Assembly (NCBI RefSeq): GCF_020539525.1
Contig: NZ_JACDXX010000003.1
Coordinates: 268,228-332,227, forward strand
Direction: 5' to 3'
DNA: 64,000 bases
Source: Pseudogemmobacter faecipullorum
Lineage (GTDB): Bacteria > Pseudomonadota > Alphaproteobacteria > Rhodobacterales > Rhodobacteraceae
In this document: positions 18,352-26,450 of the stretch, one piece after another
How positions within the stretch are numbered: the first letter of the stretch is position 1
Layout: every line of letters starts with the position of its first letter
The notes under the pieces: model-generated
What the model saw: only the letters and a program-made list of their open reading frames with translations
Databases searched by the model: none
What the model was told of the DNA's origin: nothing
Made by a program: the position numbers and the translations under genes

Positions 18352-18541
18352 GGCACTCTCCTGACTGTGATGGTCCGGGCAGCCTATCAGGGGCAAAACC
18401 AACTCGCCAGAGCTGGCCGGATCGGTTATTTCGGGGCAGCAGGGCTGGCACTGAGCCGGGCCCTGCTGTGCCGTCCGCCGAAAAACCTCGCCAGAACCAC
18501 CCGCCGGATTATCCCGCCGCACTGCCAGTTAAGGATCGCCG

Positions 18542-18943
18542 ATGATACGTCTTGCCGTTCTTCCCATTGCCAGCCTTGCGCTCGGCCTGATGCTTTTGCC
18601 CGCGCTCGCCGGCGATCAGGGCGATACCCGCCAGAATGGCACGGCAAAGGTGACGCTCTGGTCGCATGCTTTCCTCAGCGAGGATGAGCTGGCGATGCTG
18701 CGCATGGTGCAGACCAATGATCAGGCGCTGGCGATCTTCGTGCCCGATAACAAAGGTTTTGCCGCCATGGCGGTCTCGCCCGATGACGGCTTCCTGCGCG
18801 ATGGCCAGCCGGTGGCCTCGGCGATTGCCATCGCTGGCCTGCCCGATGCGCAGACTGCCACGAAGAATGCTCTGGCCGCCTGCAACCAAAGTCGGAAGGG
18901 GAAAAAGCCCTGTGTACTGGTTCTTGCAGTGGAACCTGGCTGA
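18542..18943 (+). CDS. Exported protein of unknown function upstream of hemA
   Basis: 133 residues with a signal peptide (MIRLAVLPIASLALGLMLLPALAG). The mature part includes FLSEDELAMLRMVQTNDQALAIFVP and ends ACNQSRKGKKPCVLVLAVEPG with two Cys that could form a disulfide. I do not recognise a characterised family. It precedes hemA by 130 bp in the same direction, but the FNR-type box between them suggests hemA has its own promoter. Confidence 0.7.
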   Translation: MIRLAVLPIASLALGLMLLPALAGDQGDTRQNGTAKVTLWSHAFLSEDELAMLRMVQTNDQALAIFVPDNKGFAAMAVSPDDGFLRDGQPVASAIAIAGLPDAQTATKNALAACNQSRKGKKPCVLVLAVEPG

Positions 18944-18999
18944 AAAATCCGTTATCCGATAGGGGGGCGACATTTCGTCCCCTGTTTTCGGTATGGCTC

Positions 19000-19013
19000 T
19001 TGACGCATATCAA
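19000..19013 (+). promoter_or_regulatory. FNR/FnrL-type binding site upstream of hemA
   Basis: TTGAC-GCAT-ATCAA matches the FNR consensus TTGAT-N4-ATCAA at nine of ten positions. It lies 60 bp before the hemA start. In photosynthetic Rhodobacter species hemA is known to be FnrL-controlled, so oxygen-responsive regulation is likely here too. Confidence 0.75.
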
Positions 19014-19072
19014 GGCCAGCCAGAGCGGGCCGCTGCACAAGGCGGGCTGCATTAAGACGTGAGGACGGACCC

Positions 19073-20302
19073 ATGAATTACGAGGCTGCGCTCGACGCTT
19101 CGCTTGGCAGGCTGCATGAGGAGGGTCGCTACCGGACCTTTATCGACATCGAGCGCCGCAAGGGTCAGTTCCCGCATGCGATCTGGACCCGTCCCGATGG
19201 CAGCGAAAAAGAGATCACCGTCTGGTGCGGCAATGACTATCTGGGCATGGGCCAGCATCCCGAGGTTCTCAGGGCGATGCATGACGCGCTGGACGCCACC
19301 GGCGCCGGTTCGGGTGGTACGCGCAATATTTCGGGCACCACGATCTATCATAATGAGCTGGAAGCCGAGATTGCCGATCTGCATGGCAAAGAGAAGGCGC
19401 TGGTCTTCTCTTCGGCCTATATTGCCAATGATGCCACGCTTTCGACCCTGCGCGATATTTTCCCGGGGCTGATCATCTATTCCGATGCGCTCAACCATGC
19501 CTCGATGATCGAGGGCATCCGGCGTGGCGGCGGCGCCAAACGGATCTTCCGGCATAATGATCTGGCGCATCTGCGCGAGCTGCTGGCGGCCGATGATCCG
19601 GCAGCACCGAAGCTGATCGCCTTTGAATCGATCTATTCGATGGATGCCGATGTCGCGCCGATCCGCGAGATCTGCGATCTGGCCGAAGAGTTTAACGCGC
19701 TGACCTATCTTGATGAGGTCCATGCCGTGGGCATGTATGGCGCGCGCGGTGCCGGGGTTGCCGAGCGCGATCATCAGATGCACCGGATCGATATAGTCAA
19801 TGCCACGCTCGGCAAGGCTTTCGGGGTTTTCGGCGGCTATATTGCTGCATCTGCGAAGATGGTGGATGCGGTCCGCTCCTATGCGCCCGGATTTATTTTC
19901 ACCACATCGATTCCCCCTGTGGTTGCAGCAGGGGCGGCGGCAGCGATCCGTTTCCTGAAAGGCGAGGGCGGTCGTGCGCTGCGGGTGAAGCATCAGGAAC
20001 AGGCGAAAGTGCTGAAACTGCGTCTGCGGGGACTTGGCCTGCCGATCATCGATCACGACACACATATTGTGCCTGTTCATGTCGGCAACCCCGTTCATTG
20101 TAAGATGCTCTCGGATATGCTGCTTGATCAGTTCGGGATTTATGTGCAGCCGATCAATTTCCCCACTGTGCCGCGCGGTACCGAGCGGCTGCGCTTCACA
20201 CCCTCGCCGGTGCATGGTGCACAGGAAATTGATCACCTGGTAAAAGCTATGGACAGACTCTGGGGGCATTGTGCGCTGAATCGTGCCGAAGCCACTGCCT
20301 GA
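19073..20302 (+). CDS. hemA: 5-aminolevulinate synthase (C4/Shemin pathway)
   Basis: 409 residues. This PLP enzyme condenses glycine and succinyl-CoA to 5-aminolevulinate, the first step of heme and, if present, bacteriochlorophyll synthesis. The glycine-rich [18 protein letters not shown] segment, [12 protein letters not shown] and the PLP lysine K248 in [13 protein letters not shown] are all present. Length matches alphaproteobacterial ALAS. It is probably regulated by oxygen through the FNR-type box upstream. Confidence 0.96.
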   Translation: MNYEAALDASLGRLHEEGRYRTFIDIERRKGQFPHAIWTRPDGSEKEITVWCGNDYLGMGQHPEVLRAMHDALDATGAGSGGTRNISGTTIYHNELEAEIADLHGKEKALVFSSAYIANDATLSTLRDIFPGLIIYSDALNHASMIEGIRRGGGAKRIFRHNDLAHLRELLAADDPAAPKLIAFESIYSMDADVAPIREICDLAEEFNALTYLDEVHAVGMYGARGAGVAERDHQMHRIDIVNATLGKAFGVFGGYIAASAKMVDAVRSYAPGFIFTTSIPPVVAAGAAAAIRFLKGEGGRALRVKHQEQAKVLKLRLRGLGLPIIDHDTHIVPVHVGNPVHCKMLSDMLLDQFGIYVQPINFPTVPRGTERLRFTPSPVHGAQEIDHLVKAMDRLWGHCALNRAEATA

Positions 20303-20420
20303 CCGATCCTGCAGGTGCAAAGTCCCTTGCCCTGTGTTAGCGTTACAGCAATACAAAACACCGTGAGTCGCGTTTTCTGCGCGAATCGGGCATAACAGGC
20401 GCCAGGGGGACGGGCATCGT

Positions 20421-21638
20421 ATGATCGGCTGGAGGTCAGAACCTCAGGCAGCGGAAGAGGAAAAGCCAAAGGGCTTTGATGATTTCGACCTTCGCCTGGG
20501 CGATCTCATGCGCGGTGAACGCGCTACACTCGGAAAATCGCTGCTGGATGTGCAGCGTGACCTGAAGATTAAAGCCACCTTTATAGCGGCAATCGAAAAT
20601 GCTGATATTTCAGCCTTTGAGACGCCCGGCTTTGTCGCAGGCTATGTGCGCTCTTATGCGCGCTATCTGGGGATGGATCCCGATCAGGCCTTTGCCCGTT
20701 TCTGCCGCGAGGCGAATTTCGCCCCGGCCCATGGCATGTCGACCCAGGCTGCTCCGGCGCGCACCGCCCAGAGCCGGGTGCGCAGCGAATTTGCCGAACC
20801 GCTGGCCAATCCCAATCTGGCTTTTGTGCCGCGTGGCGAATCCTGGCTGTCGCGGGTCGAACCCGGCGCGGTCGGCTCTCTCGCCGTGCTGGCGGTGCTG
20901 ATCGGCGCGATTGGCTATGGTGGCTGGTCGATCCTGCAGGAGGTGCAGCGCGTGCAGCTGGCGCCGGTGGATGAGGCGCCCTCGGTGGTGGTCTCGCTCG
21001 ACCCGCTGCAAAACAACAACCCGGTGCAGAGCGCCGGAGCAGGCGGCGATGCCAGCCAGCAGCTGGCCCAGGGCAATGCGGCTCCGGATGTGATGGACCG
21101 TCTCTATCGCCCCGAAGCGCTGGATGTGCCGGTCTTTATCTCGCGCAATGGCCCGATCGGCGCGATCAATCCCAAAAGCACCGGCACCCTTGCCGCCGCG
21201 ACTGGTCTTGCCGCCGCCCCCGAGGCGGCCGAGCCCGAGATTCAGGTGACCGCTTCGGCCCCGGAAGGGGTGCAGATCCTGCCGGTGCGTCCGGCCTGGA
21301 TGCGGGTCAGCGCGGCCGATGGCACGGTTCTGTTCGAGAAAATCCTCGACGCCTGCGAAAGCTATCAGGTCCCGGCGCTGGAAGATGTGGCCCAGCTGCG
21401 CACCGGCAATTCCGGAGCGGTCTATTTCGTAGTTGGCGGCAAGACCTATGGTCCGGCCGCGCCCGGTGCCAATGTCGCCAGCAAGATCGCTCTCTCGCCC
21501 GAGGCAATTACCGGCAAATATGCCGAGGCTGATCTGTCGGGCGACCGCGATCTGGCCCGGATCATGACCGCTGATGCCAGTGGCGCGACGCCTGATCTGG
21601 CGGCGGGCTGTGCGGCGACCAGACCCGCTCAACAGTGA
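20421..21638 (+). CDS. RodZ-like helix-turn-helix membrane protein
   Basis: 405 residues. A cytoplasmic HTH_25 domain covers about 25-110 (LGDLMRGERATLGKSLLDVQRDLKIKATFIAAIE). One membrane helix is near 153-172 (AVGSLAVLAVLIGAIGYGGW). The periplasmic part ends in a DUF4115-like domain (PAWMRVSAADGTVLFEKIL, GNSGAVYFVVGGKTYGPA). This is the RodZ architecture, linking MreB to the envelope. As in many bacteria it sits directly upstream of ispG. The ATG at 20421 has only a modest ribosome binding site (CAGGGGGACGGG). Confidence 0.85.
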   Translation: MIGWRSEPQAAEEEKPKGFDDFDLRLGDLMRGERATLGKSLLDVQRDLKIKATFIAAIENADISAFETPGFVAGYVRSYARYLGMDPDQAFARFCREANFAPAHGMSTQAAPARTAQSRVRSEFAEPLANPNLAFVPRGESWLSRVEPGAVGSLAVLAVLIGAIGYGGWSILQEVQRVQLAPVDEAPSVVVSLDPLQNNNPVQSAGAGGDASQQLAQGNAAPDVMDRLYRPEALDVPVFISRNGPIGAINPKSTGTLAAATGLAAAPEAAEPEIQVTASAPEGVQILPVRPAWMRVSAADGTVLFEKILDACESYQVPALEDVAQLRTGNSGAVYFVVGGKTYGPAAPGANVASKIALSPEAITGKYAEADLSGDRDLARIMTADASGATPDLAAGCAATRPAQQ

Positions 21639-21717
21639 CTGAGAGGCGGCCCCGCCGGTTGCCCTCAGGCGCCGGCAGGGCTAAAGACTTGCTCCGACAA
21701 TATCCGGAGCATACGGC

Positions 21718-22860
21718 ATGAGTCTGAACCCGATCCGCCCCTGGCGTAACATCGAGCGCCGCCAAAGCCGTCAGATTATGGTCGGTAAAGTGCCGGTGGG
21801 GGGCGATGCGCCGATCACCGTCCAGACCATGACCAATACCCTGACCAGCGATATCCGTGGCACGCTCGATCAGGTGATCCGGGCCGCGGATGCCGGGGCA
21901 GATATCGTCCGGGTCTCGACCCCGGATCAGGAAAGCACCGCTGCCCTGCGCCAGATCGTGCGCGAATGCCCGGTGCCGCTGGTCGCCGATATCCATTTCC
22001 ACTACAAGCGCGCGATTGAGGCCGCCGAGGCGGGCGCGGCCTGCCTGCGCATCAATCCCGGCAATATCGGCGATGCAAAACGCGTGGCCGAGGTGGTCAG
22101 GGCGGCGAAGGATCACGGCTGTTCGATCCGCATCGGCGTCAATGCCGGCTCGCTGGAAAAGCATCTGCTGGAAAAATACGGCGAGCCTTGCCCCGATGCG
22201 ATGGTGGAAAGCGGACTCGACCATATCAAACTGCTGCAGGATAATGATTTTCACGAGTTCAAAATCTCGGTGAAAGCCTCGGATGTCTTCCTGTCGGCGG
22301 CGGCCTATCAGCAGCTGGCGGCGATCACCGATGCGCCGATCCATCTTGGCATCACCGAGGCCGGCGGGCTGACCTCGGGCACGGTGAAATCGGCGATCGG
22401 GCTTGGCTCGCTGCTCTGGTTCGGCATTGGCGATACCATCCGCGTCTCGCTCTCGGCCGATCCGGTCGAAGAGGTGAAGGTCGGCTATGAAATCCTGAAA
22501 TCCCTCGGCCTGCGCACCCGCGGCGTGCAGATCATCTCCTGCCCGAGCTGCGCGCGGCAGGGCTTTGACGTGATCAAAACCGTTGAGAAGCTGGAACAGC
22601 GGCTTGAGCATATCAAACAGCCGATGAGCCTGTCGATCATCGGCTGCGTGGTCAATGGGCCGGGCGAAGCGCTGATGACCGATCTTGGCTTTACCGGCGG
22701 CGGTGCGGGGTCAGGCATGATCTATATGGCGGGTAAGCAAAGCCATAAAATGTCGAATGAGCAGATGATCGACCATATCGTCGAACTGGTTGAGGATCGG
22801 GCGGCAAAGCTCAGGGATGAAGAGGCGGCAGCCGAGGCTGCGCTTAATGTAAAATCTTAA
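21718..22860 (+). CDS. ispG: 4-hydroxy-3-methylbut-2-en-1-yl diphosphate synthase
   Basis: 380 residues, the [4Fe-4S] enzyme converting MEcPP to HMBPP in the MEP isoprenoid pathway. Cluster ligands are C275 and C278 (SCPSCAR), C310 ([11 protein letters not shown]) and E317. The N-terminal TIM barrel motif [11 protein letters not shown] is clear. It follows the rodZ-like gene by 79 bp and ends at a strong terminator shared with the convergent dsbA-like gene. Confidence 0.96.
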   Translation: MSLNPIRPWRNIERRQSRQIMVGKVPVGGDAPITVQTMTNTLTSDIRGTLDQVIRAADAGADIVRVSTPDQESTAALRQIVRECPVPLVADIHFHYKRAIEAAEAGAACLRINPGNIGDAKRVAEVVRAAKDHGCSIRIGVNAGSLEKHLLEKYGEPCPDAMVESGLDHIKLLQDNDFHEFKISVKASDVFLSAAAYQQLAAITDAPIHLGITEAGGLTSGTVKSAIGLGSLLWFGIGDTIRVSLSADPVEEVKVGYEILKSLGLRTRGVQIISCPSCARQGFDVIKTVEKLEQRLEHIKQPMSLSIIGCVVNGPGEALMTDLGFTGGGAGSGMIYMAGKQSHKMSNEQMIDHIVELVEDRAAKLRDEEAAAEAALNVKS

Positions 22861-22887
22861 GTTCGACGTGTAACAAGCTGTTATAAA

Positions 22888-22930
22888 ATAAAAAACCCGC
22901 AAGACCACCTGGTCCTGCGGGTTTTTTCTG
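22888..22930. terminator. Bidirectional terminator between ispG and the DsbA-like gene
   Basis: AAAAAACCCGCAAGACCA and TGGTCCTGCGGGTTTTTT form a near-perfect stem with A and T runs on either side. Confidence 0.92.
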
Positions 22931-22943
22931 CTGTCAGTGCGGA

Positions 22944-23693
22944 TCAGCCTTTACGGGCATCCGCCACCATCTGCCGCATCACATCAAGCGGCAGATAGCC
23001 GCGCAGCATGACATCGCCGAGCACGAAGCTGGGGGTGCCGTTCAGCTCCATCACCCCGGCGAGCGCGTAATTCTCATCGATCACCGCCTGCACCGCCGGA
23101 TCGCCGGTTTTCGCCAGCACCACATTGGCATCATGGCCCAGATCGGTGGCGACGCGGCTCAGGGTTTCGGTGGTCATATCGCCGCGCAAAGCAAAGAGCG
23201 CATCATGCGCCGCCTTATAGGCATCGTCGCCGTAAAGCTGGCGGATGGCGATGGCGAATTTCGCGGCCAGCACCGATTGCTCGCCCAGAACCGGGAATTC
23301 TTTCAGCACGAAACGGATATTGCCGTCGGATTTCACCAGCTCTTCGACCTCCTGGAAGGCCTTATGGCAATAGCCGCAGCGGTAATCCATGAATTCGACG
23401 AGGGTGATATCCCCCTCAAGATTGCCGCCGGCCCAGTCGCCGGGGCTGTTGAAAATGCGGTCTTTATTCGCGGCCAGCATCTCGATATCGCGGCTGGCAG
23501 CATCGCGCTCCTCGCGCAGCTGCAATTCGGTCATGGCTTCGACAATCACTTCGGGATTGCGCAGCAGATAATCCCTGACCGCCGCGTCAAATGCGACACG
23601 CTCGGCATCGTTCATTGCGGTAAGCCCCTCGGCCTGTACCGGCGCCAGTGAGCTGACCGACAGAATGGCGGCGAGAGAGAGGGCGAGACGCAT
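22944..23693 (-). CDS. DsbA-family thiol:disulfide oxidoreductase (periplasmic)
   Basis: 249 residues. A signal peptide (MRLALSLAAILSVSSLAPVQA) is followed by a helical N-terminal extension and a thioredoxin fold. The redox motif is C106-G-Y-C109 in FMDYRCGYCHKAF and the cis-proline loop is NGTPSF. The extension plus fold resembles BdbD/ScsC/Com1-type proteins rather than E. coli DsbA. Role: disulfide formation or isomerisation in the periplasm. ATG 23693 follows AGAGATCC and starts the signal peptide directly. Confidence 0.9.
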   Translation of the reverse strand: MRLALSLAAILSVSSLAPVQAEGLTAMNDAERVAFDAAVRDYLLRNPEVIVEAMTELQLREERDAASRDIEMLAANKDRIFNSPGDWAGGNLEGDITLVEFMDYRCGYCHKAFQEVEELVKSDGNIRFVLKEFPVLGEQSVLAAKFAIAIRQLYGDDAYKAAHDALFALRGDMTTETLSRVATDLGHDANVVLAKTGDPAVQAVIDENYALAGVMELNGTPSFVLGDVMLRGYLPLDVMRQMVADARKG

Positions 23694-23779
23694 CAGAGAT
23701 CCTTCCGGCTTGACCTGGGAGCAGCCCGGGGGCACGAAAGCACCGGGCGCAAAACTGGGCGCAGATTAAGGGGTTATGA

Positions 23780-24934
23780 ATGGGCAGATCAAGTGAGGCC
23801 TCCCGTCGCGGCGATGTTGATGCCTTCATTGTGATGGATGTGATGGAGCGCGCCCGGGCGCTGGAGGCTGCGGGTCGCTCGATCATTCATATGGAGGTGG
23901 GCCAGCCCGGCACTCCCGCCCCGAAAACCGCGCGTGCAGCCCTGGCCGCCGCGCTGGATCAGCCGCTTGGCTATACTGTGGCGCTTGGCCTGCCCGAACT
24001 GCGTGCCGGGATCGCAAAGCTTTATAAAGACTGGTACGGCGTCGATCTGGATCCGGCCCGGGTGGTGGTGACACCGGGCTCTTCGGGCGCCTTCCTGCTG
24101 GCCTTTACCGCGCTGTTTGAGGCGGGCGAGAGGGTGGGGCTGGGCGAGCCGGGCTATCCGAGCTACCGCCAGATCCTGCGCGCGCTCTCGCTCGAGCCGG
24201 TGGGTATTCCCGCGAGCCTGGAAAACCGGCTGCAGCCGGTGGCGGCCGATCTGGAAGGCAAGGGGCTTGACGGTCTGATCGTGGCCTCGCCGGGCAATCC
24301 TTCGGGCACGATGCTCAATCACGAGGCGCTTTCGTCGCTGATCGGCTGGGCGGAAAAAGCGGGCGTGCCCTTCATCTCGGATGAGATCTATCACGGGCTG
24401 CATTATGGCGACCGCGCGGTCTCGGCGCTGGAAATTTCGCAAAATGCCTGGGTGATCAACAGCTTCTCGAAATATTTCTCGATGACCGGCTGGCGCATCG
24501 GCTGGATGGTGGTGCCCGAGGATCAGATACGCCGGGTCGAGCGGCTGGCGCAGAATATGTTCATCTGCCCGCCCCATGCCAGCCAGATTGCCGCGCTGGC
24601 GGCGCTGGACTCTATCGACGAGATGGAGGCGAACCGCGCGGTCTATGCCGAAAACCGCCGGCTGATGACCGAGGGGCTGCGCGAGGCGGGCTTTCGCAAT
24701 TTCGCCCCGCCGGACGGCGCTTTCTACATCTATGCCGATGTCTCGGATCTGACCAGGGACAGCCTCGCCTTTGCCGGGGAAATCCTTGAACAGGCCGGGG
24801 TGGCGGTGACGCCCGGGCTTGATTTCGATCCGCTTCGCGGCGGGCAGACCCTGCGCTTTTCCTATGCCCGCGCCACCGCTGATATTATCGAGGGGCTGCG
24901 GCGGCTGAAGGCCTTTATGGCGGCGCGCGGCTGA
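23780..24934 (+). CDS. PLP-dependent aminotransferase, class I/II
   Basis: 384 residues of fold-type I. The expected residues are N173 (SPGNPSGT), D201 and Y204 (SDEIYHGL), and the PLP lysine K231 in NSFSKYFSMTGWRIGW, plus a C-terminal RFSYA motif with the substrate-carboxylate Arg. It resembles aspartate/alanine-type (AspC-like) aminotransferases; the amino acid used is not determined. It is divergent from the dsbA-like gene with an 86-bp gap. Confidence 0.9.
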   Translation: MGRSSEASRRGDVDAFIVMDVMERARALEAAGRSIIHMEVGQPGTPAPKTARAALAAALDQPLGYTVALGLPELRAGIAKLYKDWYGVDLDPARVVVTPGSSGAFLLAFTALFEAGERVGLGEPGYPSYRQILRALSLEPVGIPASLENRLQPVAADLEGKGLDGLIVASPGNPSGTMLNHEALSSLIGWAEKAGVPFISDEIYHGLHYGDRAVSALEISQNAWVINSFSKYFSMTGWRIGWMVVPEDQIRRVERLAQNMFICPPHASQIAALAALDSIDEMEANRAVYAENRRLMTEGLREAGFRNFAPPDGAFYIYADVSDLTRDSLAFAGEILEQAGVAVTPGLDFDPLRGGQTLRFSYARATADIIEGLRRLKAFMAARG

Positions 24935-25054
24935 TCGGGCGACGCATGGACTTGCCCGGGCTTTTTGCGGATAATCGGTAAAAAGCCCGGACAGACGGGG
25001 CCGGACAGACGGTAAAAGACCGGACCAAAGGGACCAGGGCGCAGCACGAGGGCA

Positions 25055-26293
25055 ATGATGCGATTTCTGAGGCAGTTTCTGGCTGTGGCTTTCTGCCTTG
25101 GCCTGACCCCGGTGATGCCGGCGGCAGCCGAGGGGTTTTCGGGTGGGCTGTCAACGGGGCTTTCGGCTCTGGCCCGGCTCAATCCGGGCGGCTCTGCGAT
25201 CAGCACCGGCATTCAGGATATGAGCCTCGATTTCGCCATCAGCCAGCCGGTGCCCTGGCGGGTGCGGCTGCTTGATGAGCCGCCGCGCCTGGTGCTTGAC
25301 ATGCGCGAGGTCGACTGGACCGGCCTTGCCGCCGTGCCACGCCAGGGCGAGCGGCCCGATCTGCGGGCAGGGGTGTTCCGCCCGGGCTGGTCGCGGCTGG
25401 TGGTAATGCTTGACGGCCCCTGGCTGATCATGCGCAGCGAGATGCAGACCGGCGATGCCGGTGCGAAGGTGCAGATCCGGCTGCAGCGCGCCACCCGCGA
25501 GATTTTTGCCAGAGCGGCAGCCCAGCCCGAGCCGCCCGAATGGATCTTGCCGGTGGCCAGCAAACTGCCCGCGCCGCAAAAGCGCGGCTCCGGGCCGGTG
25601 GTGGTGGTGATCGACCCCGGCCATGGCGGCATTGACCCCGGCGCCGAGCGTGATGGCCATAAAGAGGCCGATCTGATGCTGAGCTTTGCGCGGGAGCTGA
25701 AAGAACTTTTGCTGCGCGACGGCGGCTATAGCGTGGTTCTGACCCGCGATGACGATATTTTCGTGCCGCTCGAGGCGCGGATCTCGGTGGCGCGCGCCGC
25801 CGGGGCGCATGTCTTTCTGTCGCTCCATGCCGATGCGATTGCCGAGGGCGAGGCCCAGGGCGCGACGCTCTACACCCTCTCCGAGGCGGCAAGCGATGCA
25901 GCGGCTAAGGCGCTGGCCGAACGCCATGAGCGCGATGATCTGCTCGCAGGCGTGGATCTGGCGGCTCAGGATGATGTGGTGGCCACTGTGCTGATGGATA
26001 TGGCGCGCACCGTCACCGCACCGCGCACCGAAAGGCTGACGGCGTCGCTTGAGACCGCGATCAGGGGCGCCGAGCTGCGTATGCACCGCAAACCGCGCCA
26101 GAGCGGTGGCTTTTCGGTGCTGAAATCGCCCGATATTCCTTCGGTGCTGATCGAGCTGGGATTCCTCTCCTCGGCGCGTGATCTCAAACGTCTGACCGAT
26201 CCGGACTGGCGGGCGAAAATGGCCGCAGCCCTTGCGGCCGGGCTGCGGGCCTGGGCGGATGAGGATCAGGCGATCAGCGCTTTGCAGGACTGA
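25055..26293 (+). CDS. N-acetylmuramoyl-L-alanine amidase (AmiC-like)
   Basis: 412 residues. Signal peptide (MMRFLRQFLAVAFCLGLTPVMPAAA), AMIN-like septal targeting domain at about 45-135, and Amidase_3 zinc domain from about 183. Zinc ligands and catalytic residues include H190 (DPGHGG), E204 (GHKEADL), the His of SLHADAI and the Glu of IELGFLSS. It cleaves the peptide stem from glycan strands during daughter-cell separation. PBP1A lies next, so this is a cell-wall pair. Confidence 0.92.
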   Translation: MMRFLRQFLAVAFCLGLTPVMPAAAEGFSGGLSTGLSALARLNPGGSAISTGIQDMSLDFAISQPVPWRVRLLDEPPRLVLDMREVDWTGLAAVPRQGERPDLRAGVFRPGWSRLVVMLDGPWLIMRSEMQTGDAGAKVQIRLQRATREIFARAAAQPEPPEWILPVASKLPAPQKRGSGPVVVVIDPGHGGIDPGAERDGHKEADLMLSFARELKELLLRDGGYSVVLTRDDDIFVPLEARISVARAAGAHVFLSLHADAIAEGEAQGATLYTLSEAASDAAAKALAERHERDDLLAGVDLAAQDDVVATVLMDMARTVTAPRTERLTASLETAIRGAELRMHRKPRQSGGFSVLKSPDIPSVLIELGFLSSARDLKRLTDPDWRAKMAAALAAGLRAWADEDQAISALQD

Positions 26294-26450
26294 AGCGGCG
26301 GCACCCGTTCCGGGCAGATCCGGCCAGAACTGAACCCGGCGGTTCTTTATCGACATAAAATGGCCGGAGCCGCGCGGAAATTCACCGAGGGTTTTGACCC
26401 CGCCATGCGTCTGATATAGGGGAAAGCCTCCATCAGGCGGGGATATTGCG

